Part shown: positions 33,265 to 41,725 of the stretch, piece by piece
How the letters are laid out: every line of letters begins with the position of its first letter
Position numbering within the stretch: position 1 is the first letter of the stretch
Made by a program: the position numbers and the translations under genes
DNA from: an uncultured Prevotellaceae bacterium
Lineage (GTDB): Bacteria > Bacteroidota > Bacteroidia > Bacteroidales > Muribaculaceae
Assembly: GCA_947169265.1 (NCBI GenBank)
Contig: CAMVPC010000022.1
Coordinates: forward strand, 1-55,441
DNA: 55,441 nucleotides
Direction: 5' to 3'
The notes under the pieces: generated by a model
Databases searched by the model: none
Seen by the model: only the letters and a program-made list of their open reading frames with translations
What the model was told of the DNA's origin: nothing

Positions 33265-35745
33265 TCACTTTTTCACCATCAGATAAGTGATGACGCTCTC
33301 ATGACCCAGGTAGAAACCGCGGACCTTGACCATGGCGGTGCCGGCGGGCACAGCCACGGGAGCCGTCCAGCGCGGCGACTCGATGGTGGGCTCGCTGCCG
33401 TCGAGCGTGTAGTGCACCGTCATGCCGGGATAAGGCGCGTTGCACAACAAGCGGCCGCGCCCGTCGAGCGTGGCGCCCGGCTGAGGCACATGGAAGACAA
33501 AGCCGCGACGTTGCAGCATGGGCAGCTCGTGGAGCCCTATTTGCAGGTTGTAGAGACGCATAGCGTCGCCGGCCGGCACGTTGTCGCCAGCGCTCAGCGA
33601 GGAGGCCCACGCGGGTCGCGCGTTCCATCCGCGTTCCACGAGTCCCATCATCTTGGGCAGGCAATAGCGCTGCACCATGTCGAAGTCGCGCAGCGTCTCG
33701 GCCCACAGCTGTCCCTGCACGCCGATGATGTTCTCGGCATGCTTGAGCGCCGGTTGGTCCTGCGCGCTCTTAGCGAAATCGATGCGGTCGCCATTGAGGT
33801 CGACCCAAGTGGTCTCGTAGATGTTGAACGGCTGGGCTCGCCAGGTGGCAAACTCGTCGACACATCCGCCCCAGTGGAGGCCGGGCTCGTCGGGGTGCCA
33901 GCTATACCCGAAGTCGATATAGAAGTTGGTTTCGTTCGAGATAATGGTAGGGTAACCGCTATTGGCCACGGTATAAGGCACATGGCGGTTGCGTCCTATG
34001 GTGCTCCACGCGTTCACGCCGGCCACGCGTGGTGCCATGAGCCGGTTGAACTCATCGCTATGGTTGAGGGCCACCTCTTGCCATCCCTCGATTTTGATAC
34101 CGCGCGCCGTGAGCAGGTCACTGATGCGCTTGAGGTAGTATTCGCTTATCGCGTGGTTATCCTTGAGGCCCAGGCGCTTGACGGCCGGCGAGTAGTCCCA
34201 GGCGTGAGCCGCCACCTCGTCGCCACCCAGGTGGACAACATCGAGCTTGAGTCCAGCGTCGCGGTACATCAGCTCGAGTTCGTGAATCACTTTGTCGAGG
34301 AAGCGGTACACGCCGTCTTGCGCCACGTTGAGCACATTATTCTTATAGTTCTGTGTACTCTCGTAGGCGCCCGTGTCGTCGGGGTCCCACAGACGGTATT
34401 CGTTGGCGCGCGCGGTGTCGGTGGCCGCATAGCGGTCGTGGCGCGCCTTCATGGCCACGATGGCGGCGCGGGCGTGACCGGGCGTCTCAATCTCGGGGAT
34501 GATTCTCACACCGCGGACGTGGGCATATCGCAGCAGGTCCACCATCTCGTCGCGCGTGAGGTAGCCGTTGGCGCTCTGCGTCAGGTCGTAGGGGTCGCCG
34601 TTACCGTCGAAAATCTGCGAGAGGAACTCCGTCTCGTCGAGGGTGCAGCCTCGGCGCGAGGCCACCTCGGTAAGTTCGGGCAGGCCGGGGATTTCGACGC
34701 GCCAAGCCTCATCGTCGGTAAAGTGGAACTGCAGCGTGTTGATTTTATAGTAAGCCAGCAGGTCGACAAAGCGCTTGAGTTGTGGCAGGCGCGTGAAGTT
34801 GCGCGCCACGTCGAGCATGAAACCGCGGTAGTGCAAGTCGGGTTCGTCGTCGATAACGGCCTCGACGAGCACATGATTCTCGTCGTGATCGTAGGCGGCA
34901 ATCAGCGTCTTGGCGCCATTCATGAGTCCGGCGTCGCTCGCGGCGACGATGCTTATTCCGTCCTCACCCACCACGAGGCGATAGGCCTCGGCGTTGGCGC
35001 TGAATTTCTTGTCCACTTTCAGCCTGATGGCGAAACCGCCGTTGCCGTTATAGATGCCGCGTGAGGCAAGCTCGCGCACGAGGTGTTCGACGGCGAGCGA
35101 GCGTTTGAGCAACGGGCGGTCGATATCGACAACCGAGGGAATGCGCACCGTCTTATACCCGGTTGTCACCTGCTTGGGCGACGGGAAAATATCGTAAGGC
35201 GTAAACGCCCTCATTCCCGTGGTGTCGCCCACGGCGCGGTTGTGGGCATACACCCACGGTCCGTCGGGGAAATTCTTTTTCTTCACCCACTGGTCGGGAC
35301 GGTCGAGGGCGTTTTTCTCAATCGTCACCGCGATGGGGCTATACATGTCGCCACCCAGCACCACATGTCCGCCGGCGGGAGCGTAGCAACGGTTGAAGAA
35401 GGTGCCGCGCATGAGCAGGTCAACCACAATCGAGTCGCCCTTGGCCAACGGCTTGTAACGACTGTTGGGCACCACGCGGTAGTAGGTGGTGCGGGGCATG
35501 GAGATATCGAGGGGGCTACCTGACGGCACCGTCACGGCGCGCGAGAACTGGTTGAAAAAGAATTGCCAGTCGCGCCCCAGCGTGGTGTCGCTCACGTTCT
35601 TGATGATGAGCCGCGAGCTGTATTGACCGGGCTTCGCCTCGTTGCGTCCCATCTCCCAGCGCACGGCGATGGGCGACGTGGCCGCCGTGACCGGTGTGGC
35701 GAGCGCCATGGCCGCCAACATGGTGAGGAATGTTTTCAATTTCAT
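33265..35745 (-). CDS. Secreted GH20 beta-N-acetylhexosaminidase
   Basis: 826 residues from the ATG at 35745 (MKLKTFLTMLAAMALATPV), which gives a signal peptide. The frame opens earlier at 35814, but that lacks one. An N-terminal CHB_HEX-like domain leads into a GH20 barrel: the catalytic pair Asp509-Glu510 lies in HLGGDE, with LHYRGFMLDVARNFT and NTLQFHFTDDEAWRVEI. The C-terminal domain (SDG/EP-type) ends LGHESVITYLMVKK. It removes terminal GlcNAc/GalNAc from glycans, probably mucin or host glycans. It lies 18 bp upstream of nothing co-directional except the LMW-PTP gene, whose end it overlaps closely. Confidence 0.93.
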   Translation of the reverse strand: MKLKTFLTMLAAMALATPVTAATSPIAVRWEMGRNEAKPGQYSSRLIIKNVSDTTLGRDWQFFFNQFSRAVTVPSGSPLDISMPRTTYYRVVPNSRYKPLAKGDSIVVDLLMRGTFFNRCYAPAGGHVVLGGDMYSPIAVTIEKNALDRPDQWVKKKNFPDGPWVYAHNRAVGDTTGMRAFTPYDIFPSPKQVTTGYKTVRIPSVVDIDRPLLKRSLAVEHLVRELASRGIYNGNGGFAIRLKVDKKFSANAEAYRLVVGEDGISIVAASDAGLMNGAKTLIAAYDHDENHVLVEAVIDDEPDLHYRGFMLDVARNFTRLPQLKRFVDLLAYYKINTLQFHFTDDEAWRVEIPGLPELTEVASRRGCTLDETEFLSQIFDGNGDPYDLTQSANGYLTRDEMVDLLRYAHVRGVRIIPEIETPGHARAAIVAMKARHDRYAATDTARANEYRLWDPDDTGAYESTQNYKNNVLNVAQDGVYRFLDKVIHELELMYRDAGLKLDVVHLGGDEVAAHAWDYSPAVKRLGLKDNHAISEYYLKRISDLLTARGIKIEGWQEVALNHSDEFNRLMAPRVAGVNAWSTIGRNRHVPYTVANSGYPTIISNETNFYIDFGYSWHPDEPGLHWGGCVDEFATWRAQPFNIYETTWVDLNGDRIDFAKSAQDQPALKHAENIIGVQGQLWAETLRDFDMVQRYCLPKMMGLVERGWNARPAWASSLSAGDNVPAGDAMRLYNLQIGLHELPMLQRRGFVFHVPQPGATLDGRGRLLCNAPYPGMTVHYTLDGSEPTIESPRWTAPVAVPAGTAMVKVRGFYLGHESVITYLMVKK

Positions 35746-35783
35746 TGTTATCGAGTTGTTCGTGATTTGTCGCAAACTAAAAG

Positions 35784-36266
35784 TCACACTATCTCGTTGA
35801 GCAGATTGGCGCACGCGTCCTCGAGCAAGTCGAGGGCGAGCTCAAAACCTTCGCTGCCCTCGTAGTAAGGGTCGGGCACGTGGTCGTAATGGGGATTGCG
35901 CGATATGTAGCGCCCCAGCAGCACAATTTTGCGTTCCTCCTCGAGCGTCGCGGCAAGCCGGCGCAAGTCGCGCTCGTTGCCACTGTCCATAGCCACGATG
36001 AGGTCGAAATCTTCCATGTCGGCACGCGTCACCGCCCGCGCACGGTGGCGCAAGTCGTAGCCCCGGCGCGCCGCGTGACGCCGCATGCGCGCGTCGGGCA
36101 ACTGGCCGCTATGGCCGCTATAAGTGCCCGCCGAGTCGATAACGAACCGCGCAGCCACGCCACGCTCGTCGACGAGACGTTGCATGACGGCCTGGGCGGC
36201 CGGCGACCGGCAGATGTTGCCCAAGCACACGAATAGCACCTTGTAGGTTTTGTCCTGTTGGCTCAT
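35784..36266 (-). CDS. Low molecular weight protein tyrosine phosphatase
   Basis: 160 residues from the ATG at 36266 (MSQQDKTYKVLFVCLGNICR); an earlier ATG at 36287 also exists. The P-loop is C-x5-R-S (Cys14, Arg20) in VCLGNICRSP, and the general acid Asp lies in VPDPYY. It dephosphorylates tyrosine, e.g. of capsule-regulating kinases, though no partner is seen. The GH20 start lies 39 bp downstream of its stop. Confidence 0.93.
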   Translation of the reverse strand: MSQQDKTYKVLFVCLGNICRSPAAQAVMQRLVDERGVAARFVIDSAGTYSGHSGQLPDARMRRHAARRGYDLRHRARAVTRADMEDFDLIVAMDSGNERDLRRLAATLEEERKIVLLGRYISRNPHYDHVPDPYYEGSEGFELALDLLEDACANLLNEIV

Positions 36267-36332
36267 GCGAGAAAGACTCATTATCAATTAGAGCCGCAAA
36301 TTTACTACAAAAAAAGCAAACAAGCAAAAAAT

Positions 36333-36417
36333 AGCTTTGAGCTGTGAGCTGCGAGCCGCAAGGGTGGCGGTGGCGGCTTGGAGACTCACTGCTCACTACT
36401 CGTTGCTCAAAGCTCAA
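36333..36417. repeat. GAGC-type dispersed repeat, copy 5, forming a long hairpin
   Basis: AGCTTTGAGC (36333-36342) is exactly complementary to GCTCAAAGCT (36405-36414), and further GAGC/GCTC units lie inside. It is the only copy here with both orientations in one place. Confidence 0.65.
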
Positions 36418-36449
36418 CCGTCTTTTTTCAAAAAAAATAGCGCCGTTTC

Positions 36450-36480
36450 TTTGCATATTGAAAATAATGTGATAAATTTG
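36450..36480 (+). promoter_or_regulatory. Bacteroidota-type promoter for the exbB operon
   Basis: TTTG at 36450-36453, 19 bp, TAAATTTG at 36473-36480. The transcript would carry a leader of about 200 nt to the start codon at 36687. Confidence 0.7.
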
Positions 36481-36686
36481 CGTGAATTTTTCTACTCATT
36501 AAGGCGGCCCGAAAGACCTAACATGGTGGGAATGAAAAATGTAACGGACGGGAACGGCCCCAATGCCCCCTCCGGCACGCAATAAGCGAGCCCCCGCGCC
36601 GTTATTATATATATAATGTGAACAAAAAACTTATCAATTTTTTATAACAAACAACTTTTTATTAACAAAACATTTTATTAAAAACT

Positions 36687-37571
36687 ATGGATCCTAAAAC
36701 TCCTAACATTCCCCAGCAGCCCCAGGCTGCTAAGGTGCAGCCCCAACCGGCTAAGGTTCAGCCCAAGAAAGCTGATAACAAGCCCGTCACCAGCAAGGTG
36801 AAAGGCTGGAACGCACTTGCAGTGATCGCCGTTTGCGCGATTGTGGCAGTTGTATTGTACATCTTTGTGCTTGGTGCTCCCGGCAACTTCAAGGAAGTGG
36901 GCGACGGCAAAACTGCTCCTATCAACCTGATGGGTACCGTCTATAAGGGCGGTTTCGTGGTGCCTATCCTGTTAACCTGCCTCTTCACCGTGATTATGCT
37001 CACCATCGAGCGCTTCTTCGCCCTGTCGAAGGCTAAAGGTAAAGGCAGCATCACCAAGTTCGTGGCCAACGTCAAGGATGCCCTCCGCAACAAAGACATT
37101 GCCAAGGCCGAGGATCTTTGCAAGAAGCAAAAAGGCACTGTGGGTGCAATCGTCTATGCAACCCTGCAGAAATATAAAGAGATGGACAAGGACACCATGC
37201 TCGAGAAAGAGCAAAAGCTCACCAGCATCCAGCAGACCCTCGAAGAGGCCACCGCGCTTGAGATGCCCTCGCTGCAACAGAACCTTCCCATCATCGCAAC
37301 GCTCACCACGCTGGGTACCCTGCTCGGTCTGTTCGGTACCGTGCTCGGTATGATCAAGTCGTTCCAAGCCCTGTCACAGTCGGGTGCCCCCGATAGCACT
37401 GAGCTGTCGACCGGTATCTCTGAGGCACTTGTGAACACCGCCACCGGTATTGCTACCGCAGCCCTTGCACTTATTTCTTACAACTACTTCACCGGCCGCA
37501 TCGACAACATGACCTATGCTATCGATGAGCTTGGCTTCTCGATTGTCTCGACCTTCGCCGCCACCCACTAA
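36687..37571 (+). CDS. exbB: MotA/TolQ/ExbB proton channel family protein
   Basis: 294 residues. A Pro/Gln/Lys-rich cytoplasmic head (PNIPQQPQAAKVQPQPAKV) is followed by a first span (AVIAVCAIVAVVLYIFVLG) and the ExbB core with a second span (VVPILLTCLFTVIMLTIERFF) and the paired channel spans LPIIATLTTLGTLLGLFGTV and NTATGIATAALALISYNYF. The head is longer than in E. coli ExbB. It energises TonB with the proton motive force. Next is exbD after 71 bp. Confidence 0.93.
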   Translation: MDPKTPNIPQQPQAAKVQPQPAKVQPKKADNKPVTSKVKGWNALAVIAVCAIVAVVLYIFVLGAPGNFKEVGDGKTAPINLMGTVYKGGFVVPILLTCLFTVIMLTIERFFALSKAKGKGSITKFVANVKDALRNKDIAKAEDLCKKQKGTVGAIVYATLQKYKEMDKDTMLEKEQKLTSIQQTLEEATALEMPSLQQNLPIIATLTTLGTLLGLFGTVLGMIKSFQALSQSGAPDSTELSTGISEALVNTATGIATAALALISYNYFTGRIDNMTYAIDELGFSIVSTFAATH

Positions 37572-37642
37572 TCGCAGCGCAAGTAACAGCCAACCAAACG
37601 AATAAAAGTAGATTAAAAACCATTTTAAGAAATAAGTAAACA

Positions 37643-38335
37643 ATGGGAAAAGTCAAAATTAAGAAAAAAGACACGCGCATTGACATGACGGCAATGAGCG
37701 ACGTTACCGTTCTTCTGTTGACTTTCTTCATGTTGACTTCTACTTTCTTGTCTAAAGAACCTGTTCAGGTCATCACCCCGCCCAGTGTGAGTGAAGAGAA
37801 AGTGCCCGACGAGAAACTTCTCTCGGTGCTGCTTAGCCCCGACGGACACATCTACATGTCGCTCACCGGTAGTAAGGATGAAACCCTCAAGACCGAGGAC
37901 CTGCGCGAAGCCGCTTTGATGAACGCCGTGGGACAATGGAACACGCTGCACCCCTCAAAGAAGGTGGCGCTGAACAAAGAACAGGTCGAAACATTTAAGA
38001 AACTGGGAACCTTCGGCGTACCCATGGAGAAGCTCTCCGAATGGTTGAACCTCGAAATGGAAAAACGCGACAATATGCTCAAAGAGCAAACGATTCCCAT
38101 CGACATGAACAAAGACACCAGCCGACCCAACGAGTTCCAGATTTGGGTGACCGCCGTCTACAAAGCCATGCAGGAGGCCGGCATCCAAAGGGACTTGACT
38201 AACGGAAAAGGTATTGCGGTTAAGGCCGACCAAACTACGCCTTATAGCATCGTCGAGCAGGTGATGGACAACCTGCAGACGGTGAATATGACGAAATTCA
38301 GTTTGATGACAGCCCTTAAAGTTGTGGAGGATTAA
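37643..38335 (+). CDS. exbD: ExbD-family protein, first copy
   Basis: 230 residues. A single span near the N-terminus (SDVTVLLLTFFMLTSTFL) follows the family motif DTRIDMTAMSDVT, with the conserved Asp in DMTAM. The periplasmic part is longer than in E. coli ExbD. It acts with ExbB as the proton-motive engine. Three bp separate it from the second exbD. Confidence 0.9.
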   Translation: MGKVKIKKKDTRIDMTAMSDVTVLLLTFFMLTSTFLSKEPVQVITPPSVSEEKVPDEKLLSVLLSPDGHIYMSLTGSKDETLKTEDLREAALMNAVGQWNTLHPSKKVALNKEQVETFKKLGTFGVPMEKLSEWLNLEMEKRDNMLKEQTIPIDMNKDTSRPNEFQIWVTAVYKAMQEAGIQRDLTNGKGIAVKADQTTPYSIVEQVMDNLQTVNMTKFSLMTALKVVED

Positions 38336-38338
38336 AAC

Positions 38339-39013
38339 ATGGCAAAAAAAGATAAAAGTCGTCAGAAAAAATTCGATACCCGAATTGACTTTACGCCGAT
38401 GGTGGACATGAACATGCTTCTGATTACCTTCTTCATGCTGTGTACGACCATGATCAAGTCGCAAACCCTGCAACTTGCATTGCCTACCAATGAGAAGATT
38501 GAGCAAGAAGAACAAAACCAGGCCAAGGCCAGTGAGGCTATCACCTTTATCGTCACCGGTAAGCTCAGCGAAGTGAACGTGGGCGGAAAAATGATGGAAA
38601 TCTCCAAGCCCGCCGACGGTCGCGTCTTCTACTACGACGGACAAGCCGACCCCGAGAACCCCGACGCCTTCAAGGAAATCAAGCTGGGCGACGGCAATGG
38701 CGAAGGCTATATCCGCACCGTGTTGCGCGAGCGCAACAAGGAAGTGCTCAAGGAAATCAAAGAGCTGAGAGAACGTTGGAAAAAAGGCGAAATCCACGAC
38801 ACCACCTACCAGAGGCTGGCCGAGAAAGCTCGTAACAACGAGAACTACAAGCGCCCCGTCGTGATGATTAAAGCCACTGCAAACGCCAGCTATGCTGACG
38901 TGGTTAGCGTACTTGATGAGATGCAAATCAACAACATCAGCCGTTATCAAATCGAGCGCTTGAGCGCCGACGACTCGACGATGTTGAAAAACCATGGCAT
39001 CAATCTTGAGTGA
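38339..39013 (+). CDS. exbD: ExbD-family protein, second copy
   Basis: 224 residues. It carries the same N-terminal motif (DTRIDFTPMVDMNMLLITFF) and a longer Lys/Glu-rich periplasmic domain. Two different exbD genes in tandem are usual for Bacteroidota TonB loci and probably form a mixed complex. Followed by tonB after 49 bp. Confidence 0.9.
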   Translation: MAKKDKSRQKKFDTRIDFTPMVDMNMLLITFFMLCTTMIKSQTLQLALPTNEKIEQEEQNQAKASEAITFIVTGKLSEVNVGGKMMEISKPADGRVFYYDGQADPENPDAFKEIKLGDGNGEGYIRTVLRERNKEVLKEIKELRERWKKGEIHDTTYQRLAEKARNNENYKRPVVMIKATANASYADVVSVLDEMQINNISRYQIERLSADDSTMLKNHGINLE

Positions 39014-39062
39014 TGTGCGGTGAAATATAAATTGGTATTTAATGTAAAAGGAGATTTATATT

Positions 39063-39923
39063 ATGGCAAGATATGTTGACTTAACATCACAAAATTGGTT
39101 GAACCTCATTTTTGAAGGACGCAACAAGGAATTCGGCGCATACGAGATGCGCGCCACCTCGTCGTGGCGACACCTCAAAGCGGTGCTGTTCGCCCTGTGT
39201 GGCCTGTTAGTGATTGGCCTGGGTACCTGGGGCTCGCTCAAGATTCATGAATATATCATCGAACAAGAGCTCAAGGACAAAGCCAACCAAGAGAACGTGG
39301 CCGTGGCTATCGACACCGAATTGCCCGAAGACGAACCCGAAATCCAGCAACTCGAGGAAGAGAAGCCCGAAGTGAAGCCCGAAGATGTGCAGAACACCGT
39401 CAAGGCTACCGAGCTTAACATCGTTGAGGATAGTAAATTTGATAAGGAGAAGGAAGTGGTCAACCAGGACGAACGTAAAGAGGACGACCGTAGTGCCGGT
39501 GCTCAGGACGTGAAAGACGGTACCGATGACAAGACCGTGAAGACGGTTAAGGAAGAGGTGAAAATCGTCGAGACTCCTAAGGAAGAAGTGAAGCACGAGC
39601 CCGAAAAGGTGTTTACCGCCGTCGAGCAAATGCCCGAATTCCCCGGTGGACAAGCCGCCCTGCTGAAGTTCATCAGCAACCACATCCAGTATCCGCAGGC
39701 CGCTGCCGACAACAACGTGCAAGGTAAGGTCTATGTCAAGTTCGTCGTTACCAGCACCGGTAAGGTCGACAAGGTGCAAATCGCACGCTCGGTCGACAAG
39801 GCGCTTGACCAAGAGGCCCTGCGCGTGTGCCGCATGCTGCCCAACTTTACTCCGGGTCGCCAGAATGGTCAGCCAGTGAGCGTGTGGTACACCCTGCCCG
39901 TCACCTTCAAGCTGAACAACTAA
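39063..39923 (+). CDS. tonB: Energy transducer TonB
   Basis: 286 residues. A cytoplasmic head (EFGAYEMRATSSWRHLK) precedes one span (AVLFALCGLLVIGLGTWG). An acidic Glu/Pro/Lys linker (ELPEDEPEIQQLEEEKPE) crosses the periplasm. The TonB C-terminal domain (residues ~195-286) is EFPGGQAALLKFISNHIQYP through GKVYVKFVVTSTGKVDKV to VWYTLPVTFKL. It passes energy to outer-membrane receptors. Confidence 0.94.
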   Translation: MARYVDLTSQNWLNLIFEGRNKEFGAYEMRATSSWRHLKAVLFALCGLLVIGLGTWGSLKIHEYIIEQELKDKANQENVAVAIDTELPEDEPEIQQLEEEKPEVKPEDVQNTVKATELNIVEDSKFDKEKEVVNQDERKEDDRSAGAQDVKDGTDDKTVKTVKEEVKIVETPKEEVKHEPEKVFTAVEQMPEFPGGQAALLKFISNHIQYPQAAADNNVQGKVYVKFVVTSTGKVDKVQIARSVDKALDQEALRVCRMLPNFTPGRQNGQPVSVWYTLPVTFKLNN

Positions 39924-39971
39924 GCAGCGCATAACGGCCGTGTGGCTCAGGCCACCGCGCCCTAACCTATC

Positions 39972-40023
39972 AATAGTAGTGGCCGCCGCCCTCTCACAAC
40001 GAGGGACGGCGGCCACCGCTATT
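39972..40023. terminator. Long GC-rich hairpin after tonB
   Basis: AATAGTAGTGGCCGCCGCC pairs with the complement ending CACCGCTATT, a 23-bp imperfect stem. There is no T-tract, so termination is inferred. Confidence 0.55.
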
Positions 40024-40285
40024 CGGCCCCCGCCCCACAATGCCCGGCCCGCTATTTCCCTTGCGCGCTATCATCCTCGTCCGCACCATTTTTTTACGCG
40101 AATTTAAAACACAGTTCCCGCCGAGGGAGGAAGCGCAGTGAAGGAGTTTTGCGACTTTTTCAACTTATTTCGCGTCGTGTGGCATTTGTCGGCCGACTCC
40201 AACAAGTGCCGTTGCGATGGCCTCAGGTCAAAAAAATTGAGACGCTTTGTTGACCAATTCACGGATTTTGATTAATTTTACACGC

Positions 40286-40308
40286 TTTTTAGCCACGCGG
40301 GCTAAAAA
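40286..40308. terminator. Bidirectional hairpin TTTTTAGCC-ACGCG-GGCTAAAAA
   Basis: A perfect 9-bp stem with A/T runs built into both arms, placed 70 bp before the next gene. Confidence 0.55.
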
Positions 40309-40378
40309 CGCCAATAAACCTTTTGTGACAACGATAGTCAAAGTGTGAAAATTTAACGGTTTTAACTTAAAACCCGCT

Positions 40379-40636
40379 ATGAACAAGTTAAACGGAAATA
40401 GAGTGCTTACCATTGTGAAGGTCTTCTTTGGGATATTCATGATTGTGGTGTATCTGGGAATGGCTTACCTGCTGGCAGTGAACTACTTCGGCTGGGCCGA
40501 GACCCCCACATGGAACCTGGGCCGCTACTCGATGGCCGCCGTGCTGGCACTCTACGGAATTTATCGATGCTACCGCCAGGTGAAGGGCATTGACTACTAT
40601 CGTTTGAACGACTTGAACGATGACGACGAAGACTAA
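40379..40636 (+). CDS. Small two-span membrane protein of the TonB cluster
   Basis: 85 residues. Two spans: VKVFFGIFMIVVYLGMAYLLAV and GRYSMAAVLALYGIYRCYR. The tail is Asp-rich (RLNDLNDDDED). In Bacteroidota TonB loci a small membrane protein often stands here. No function is known. The PstS-like gene starts 44 bp later. Confidence 0.7.
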   Translation: MNKLNGNRVLTIVKVFFGIFMIVVYLGMAYLLAVNYFGWAETPTWNLGRYSMAAVLALYGIYRCYRQVKGIDYYRLNDLNDDDED

Positions 40637-40680
40637 AGCGAATGTTTTTAACGGTTACCAAAAAACTTTTTTAGAGCAAG

Positions 40681-41658
40681 ATGAAAAACGGTAAAATTCT
40701 CTCGATTGCATTGTGCATGGCCGCTTGCATACTTGCATCCTGTGGCCGCACCGATGACAAGCCGTCCGTGTCGGGACTGTCAAAGATGATTTGCGACGAA
40801 TCGTTCCGGAACATCATGGACGACGAAATTGACGTCTTTGAATATCAATATCCCAAGAGCCACGTGCTCGCCCGTTATGAGAGTGAAAGCGCCGCCTTCG
40901 ACTCGCTCATGGACGGCACCGTGGACCTGATTATCACTTACCGCGAGCTTACCGGCAAGCAGCGCGAGTACCTCAAGAGCAAAGACCGCGCTTATCGCTG
41001 CCGCAAAATCGCCATCGACGGTCTTGCCATCATCGTCAACAATGAGAACGACATCGACGAGCTCACGATGAGCGACTTGAAAGATATCTTCACGGGAGCT
41101 TCGACGCGCTGGGGACAGGTCTATCCCACCAAGCTCAAGAACGACTCGATTCAAATCGTGTTTGACGGCAACGGCACCGGCGCGCTCCACTACATCCAAG
41201 ATAAGTTCAACGGTGGCAAGCAGCTCGACGTCAAGTATTACGCCCAGGGTTCGACCGAAGACGTCTTCAAGGCTGTCGAGGCCCACAAGAACGCGCTGGG
41301 CATCGTGGGGGTGAGCTGGCTCTCGCCCAGGCTCGACGCCGTGGCCACGACCCTCGATGAGCGCATCGAGGCCCTCAACCAAAACACGCCGCCGCCCTCC
41401 AACACGTTCACCGATCGCATCAAGGTGATGAAGATTCGCGAGGACGATAAGCTCGAGGCCTTCAAGCCCTATCAGGCCTACCTCTACGACGGCAGCTACC
41501 CGCTATTCCGCATCATCTATGCCATCGACGCTTCGCCGGTGGGCTCGCCCGACCACGACTTCTTCGCCTTCCTCACCGGCGTGATAGGTCAAAAAATCAT
41601 CCTGCAAACCGGCATCGTGCCGGCCAGCGTCCCCATCCGCGTGGTGGAACTGCAGTAA
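40681..41658 (+). CDS. PstS-like phosphate-binding lipoprotein
   Basis: 325 residues. A lipoprotein signal with lipobox ILASC (Cys21) is followed by a PBP-type fold: SKMICDESFRNIMDDEIDVFEY, DLKDIFTGASTRWGQV, NGTGALHYIQDKFNGG, YAIDASPVGSPDHDFFAFL. It resembles the PstS family of phosphate ABC transporters, but no pst transporter genes are near. In TonB loci it may serve a sensor or accessory role. Confidence 0.8.
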   Translation: MKNGKILSIALCMAACILASCGRTDDKPSVSGLSKMICDESFRNIMDDEIDVFEYQYPKSHVLARYESESAAFDSLMDGTVDLIITYRELTGKQREYLKSKDRAYRCRKIAIDGLAIIVNNENDIDELTMSDLKDIFTGASTRWGQVYPTKLKNDSIQIVFDGNGTGALHYIQDKFNGGKQLDVKYYAQGSTEDVFKAVEAHKNALGIVGVSWLSPRLDAVATTLDERIEALNQNTPPPSNTFTDRIKVMKIREDDKLEAFKPYQAYLYDGSYPLFRIIYAIDASPVGSPDHDFFAFLTGVIGQKIILQTGIVPASVPIRVVELQ

Positions 41659-41725
41659 CTCATAATATAATCAACCGCGTGAATTAATTGAAAATATTGT
41701 TTAACTTTTACAATAGTTTAAAGAA

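Larger units (their letters stand above)
36288..36686. other. Intergenic region with a long leader before exbB
   Basis: It holds the GAGC-type repeat (36333-36417), a consensus promoter (36450-36480) and then about 200 bp of leader. The leader has one short frame from 36522 (MVGMKNVTDGNG, 20 codons) and no other gene. Confidence 0.6.
39924..40378. other. 455-bp intergenic region between tonB and the small membrane protein
   Basis: It contains two hairpins, 39972-40023 and 40286-40308, listed separately. No gene or clear promoter was seen in it. Confidence 0.6.
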
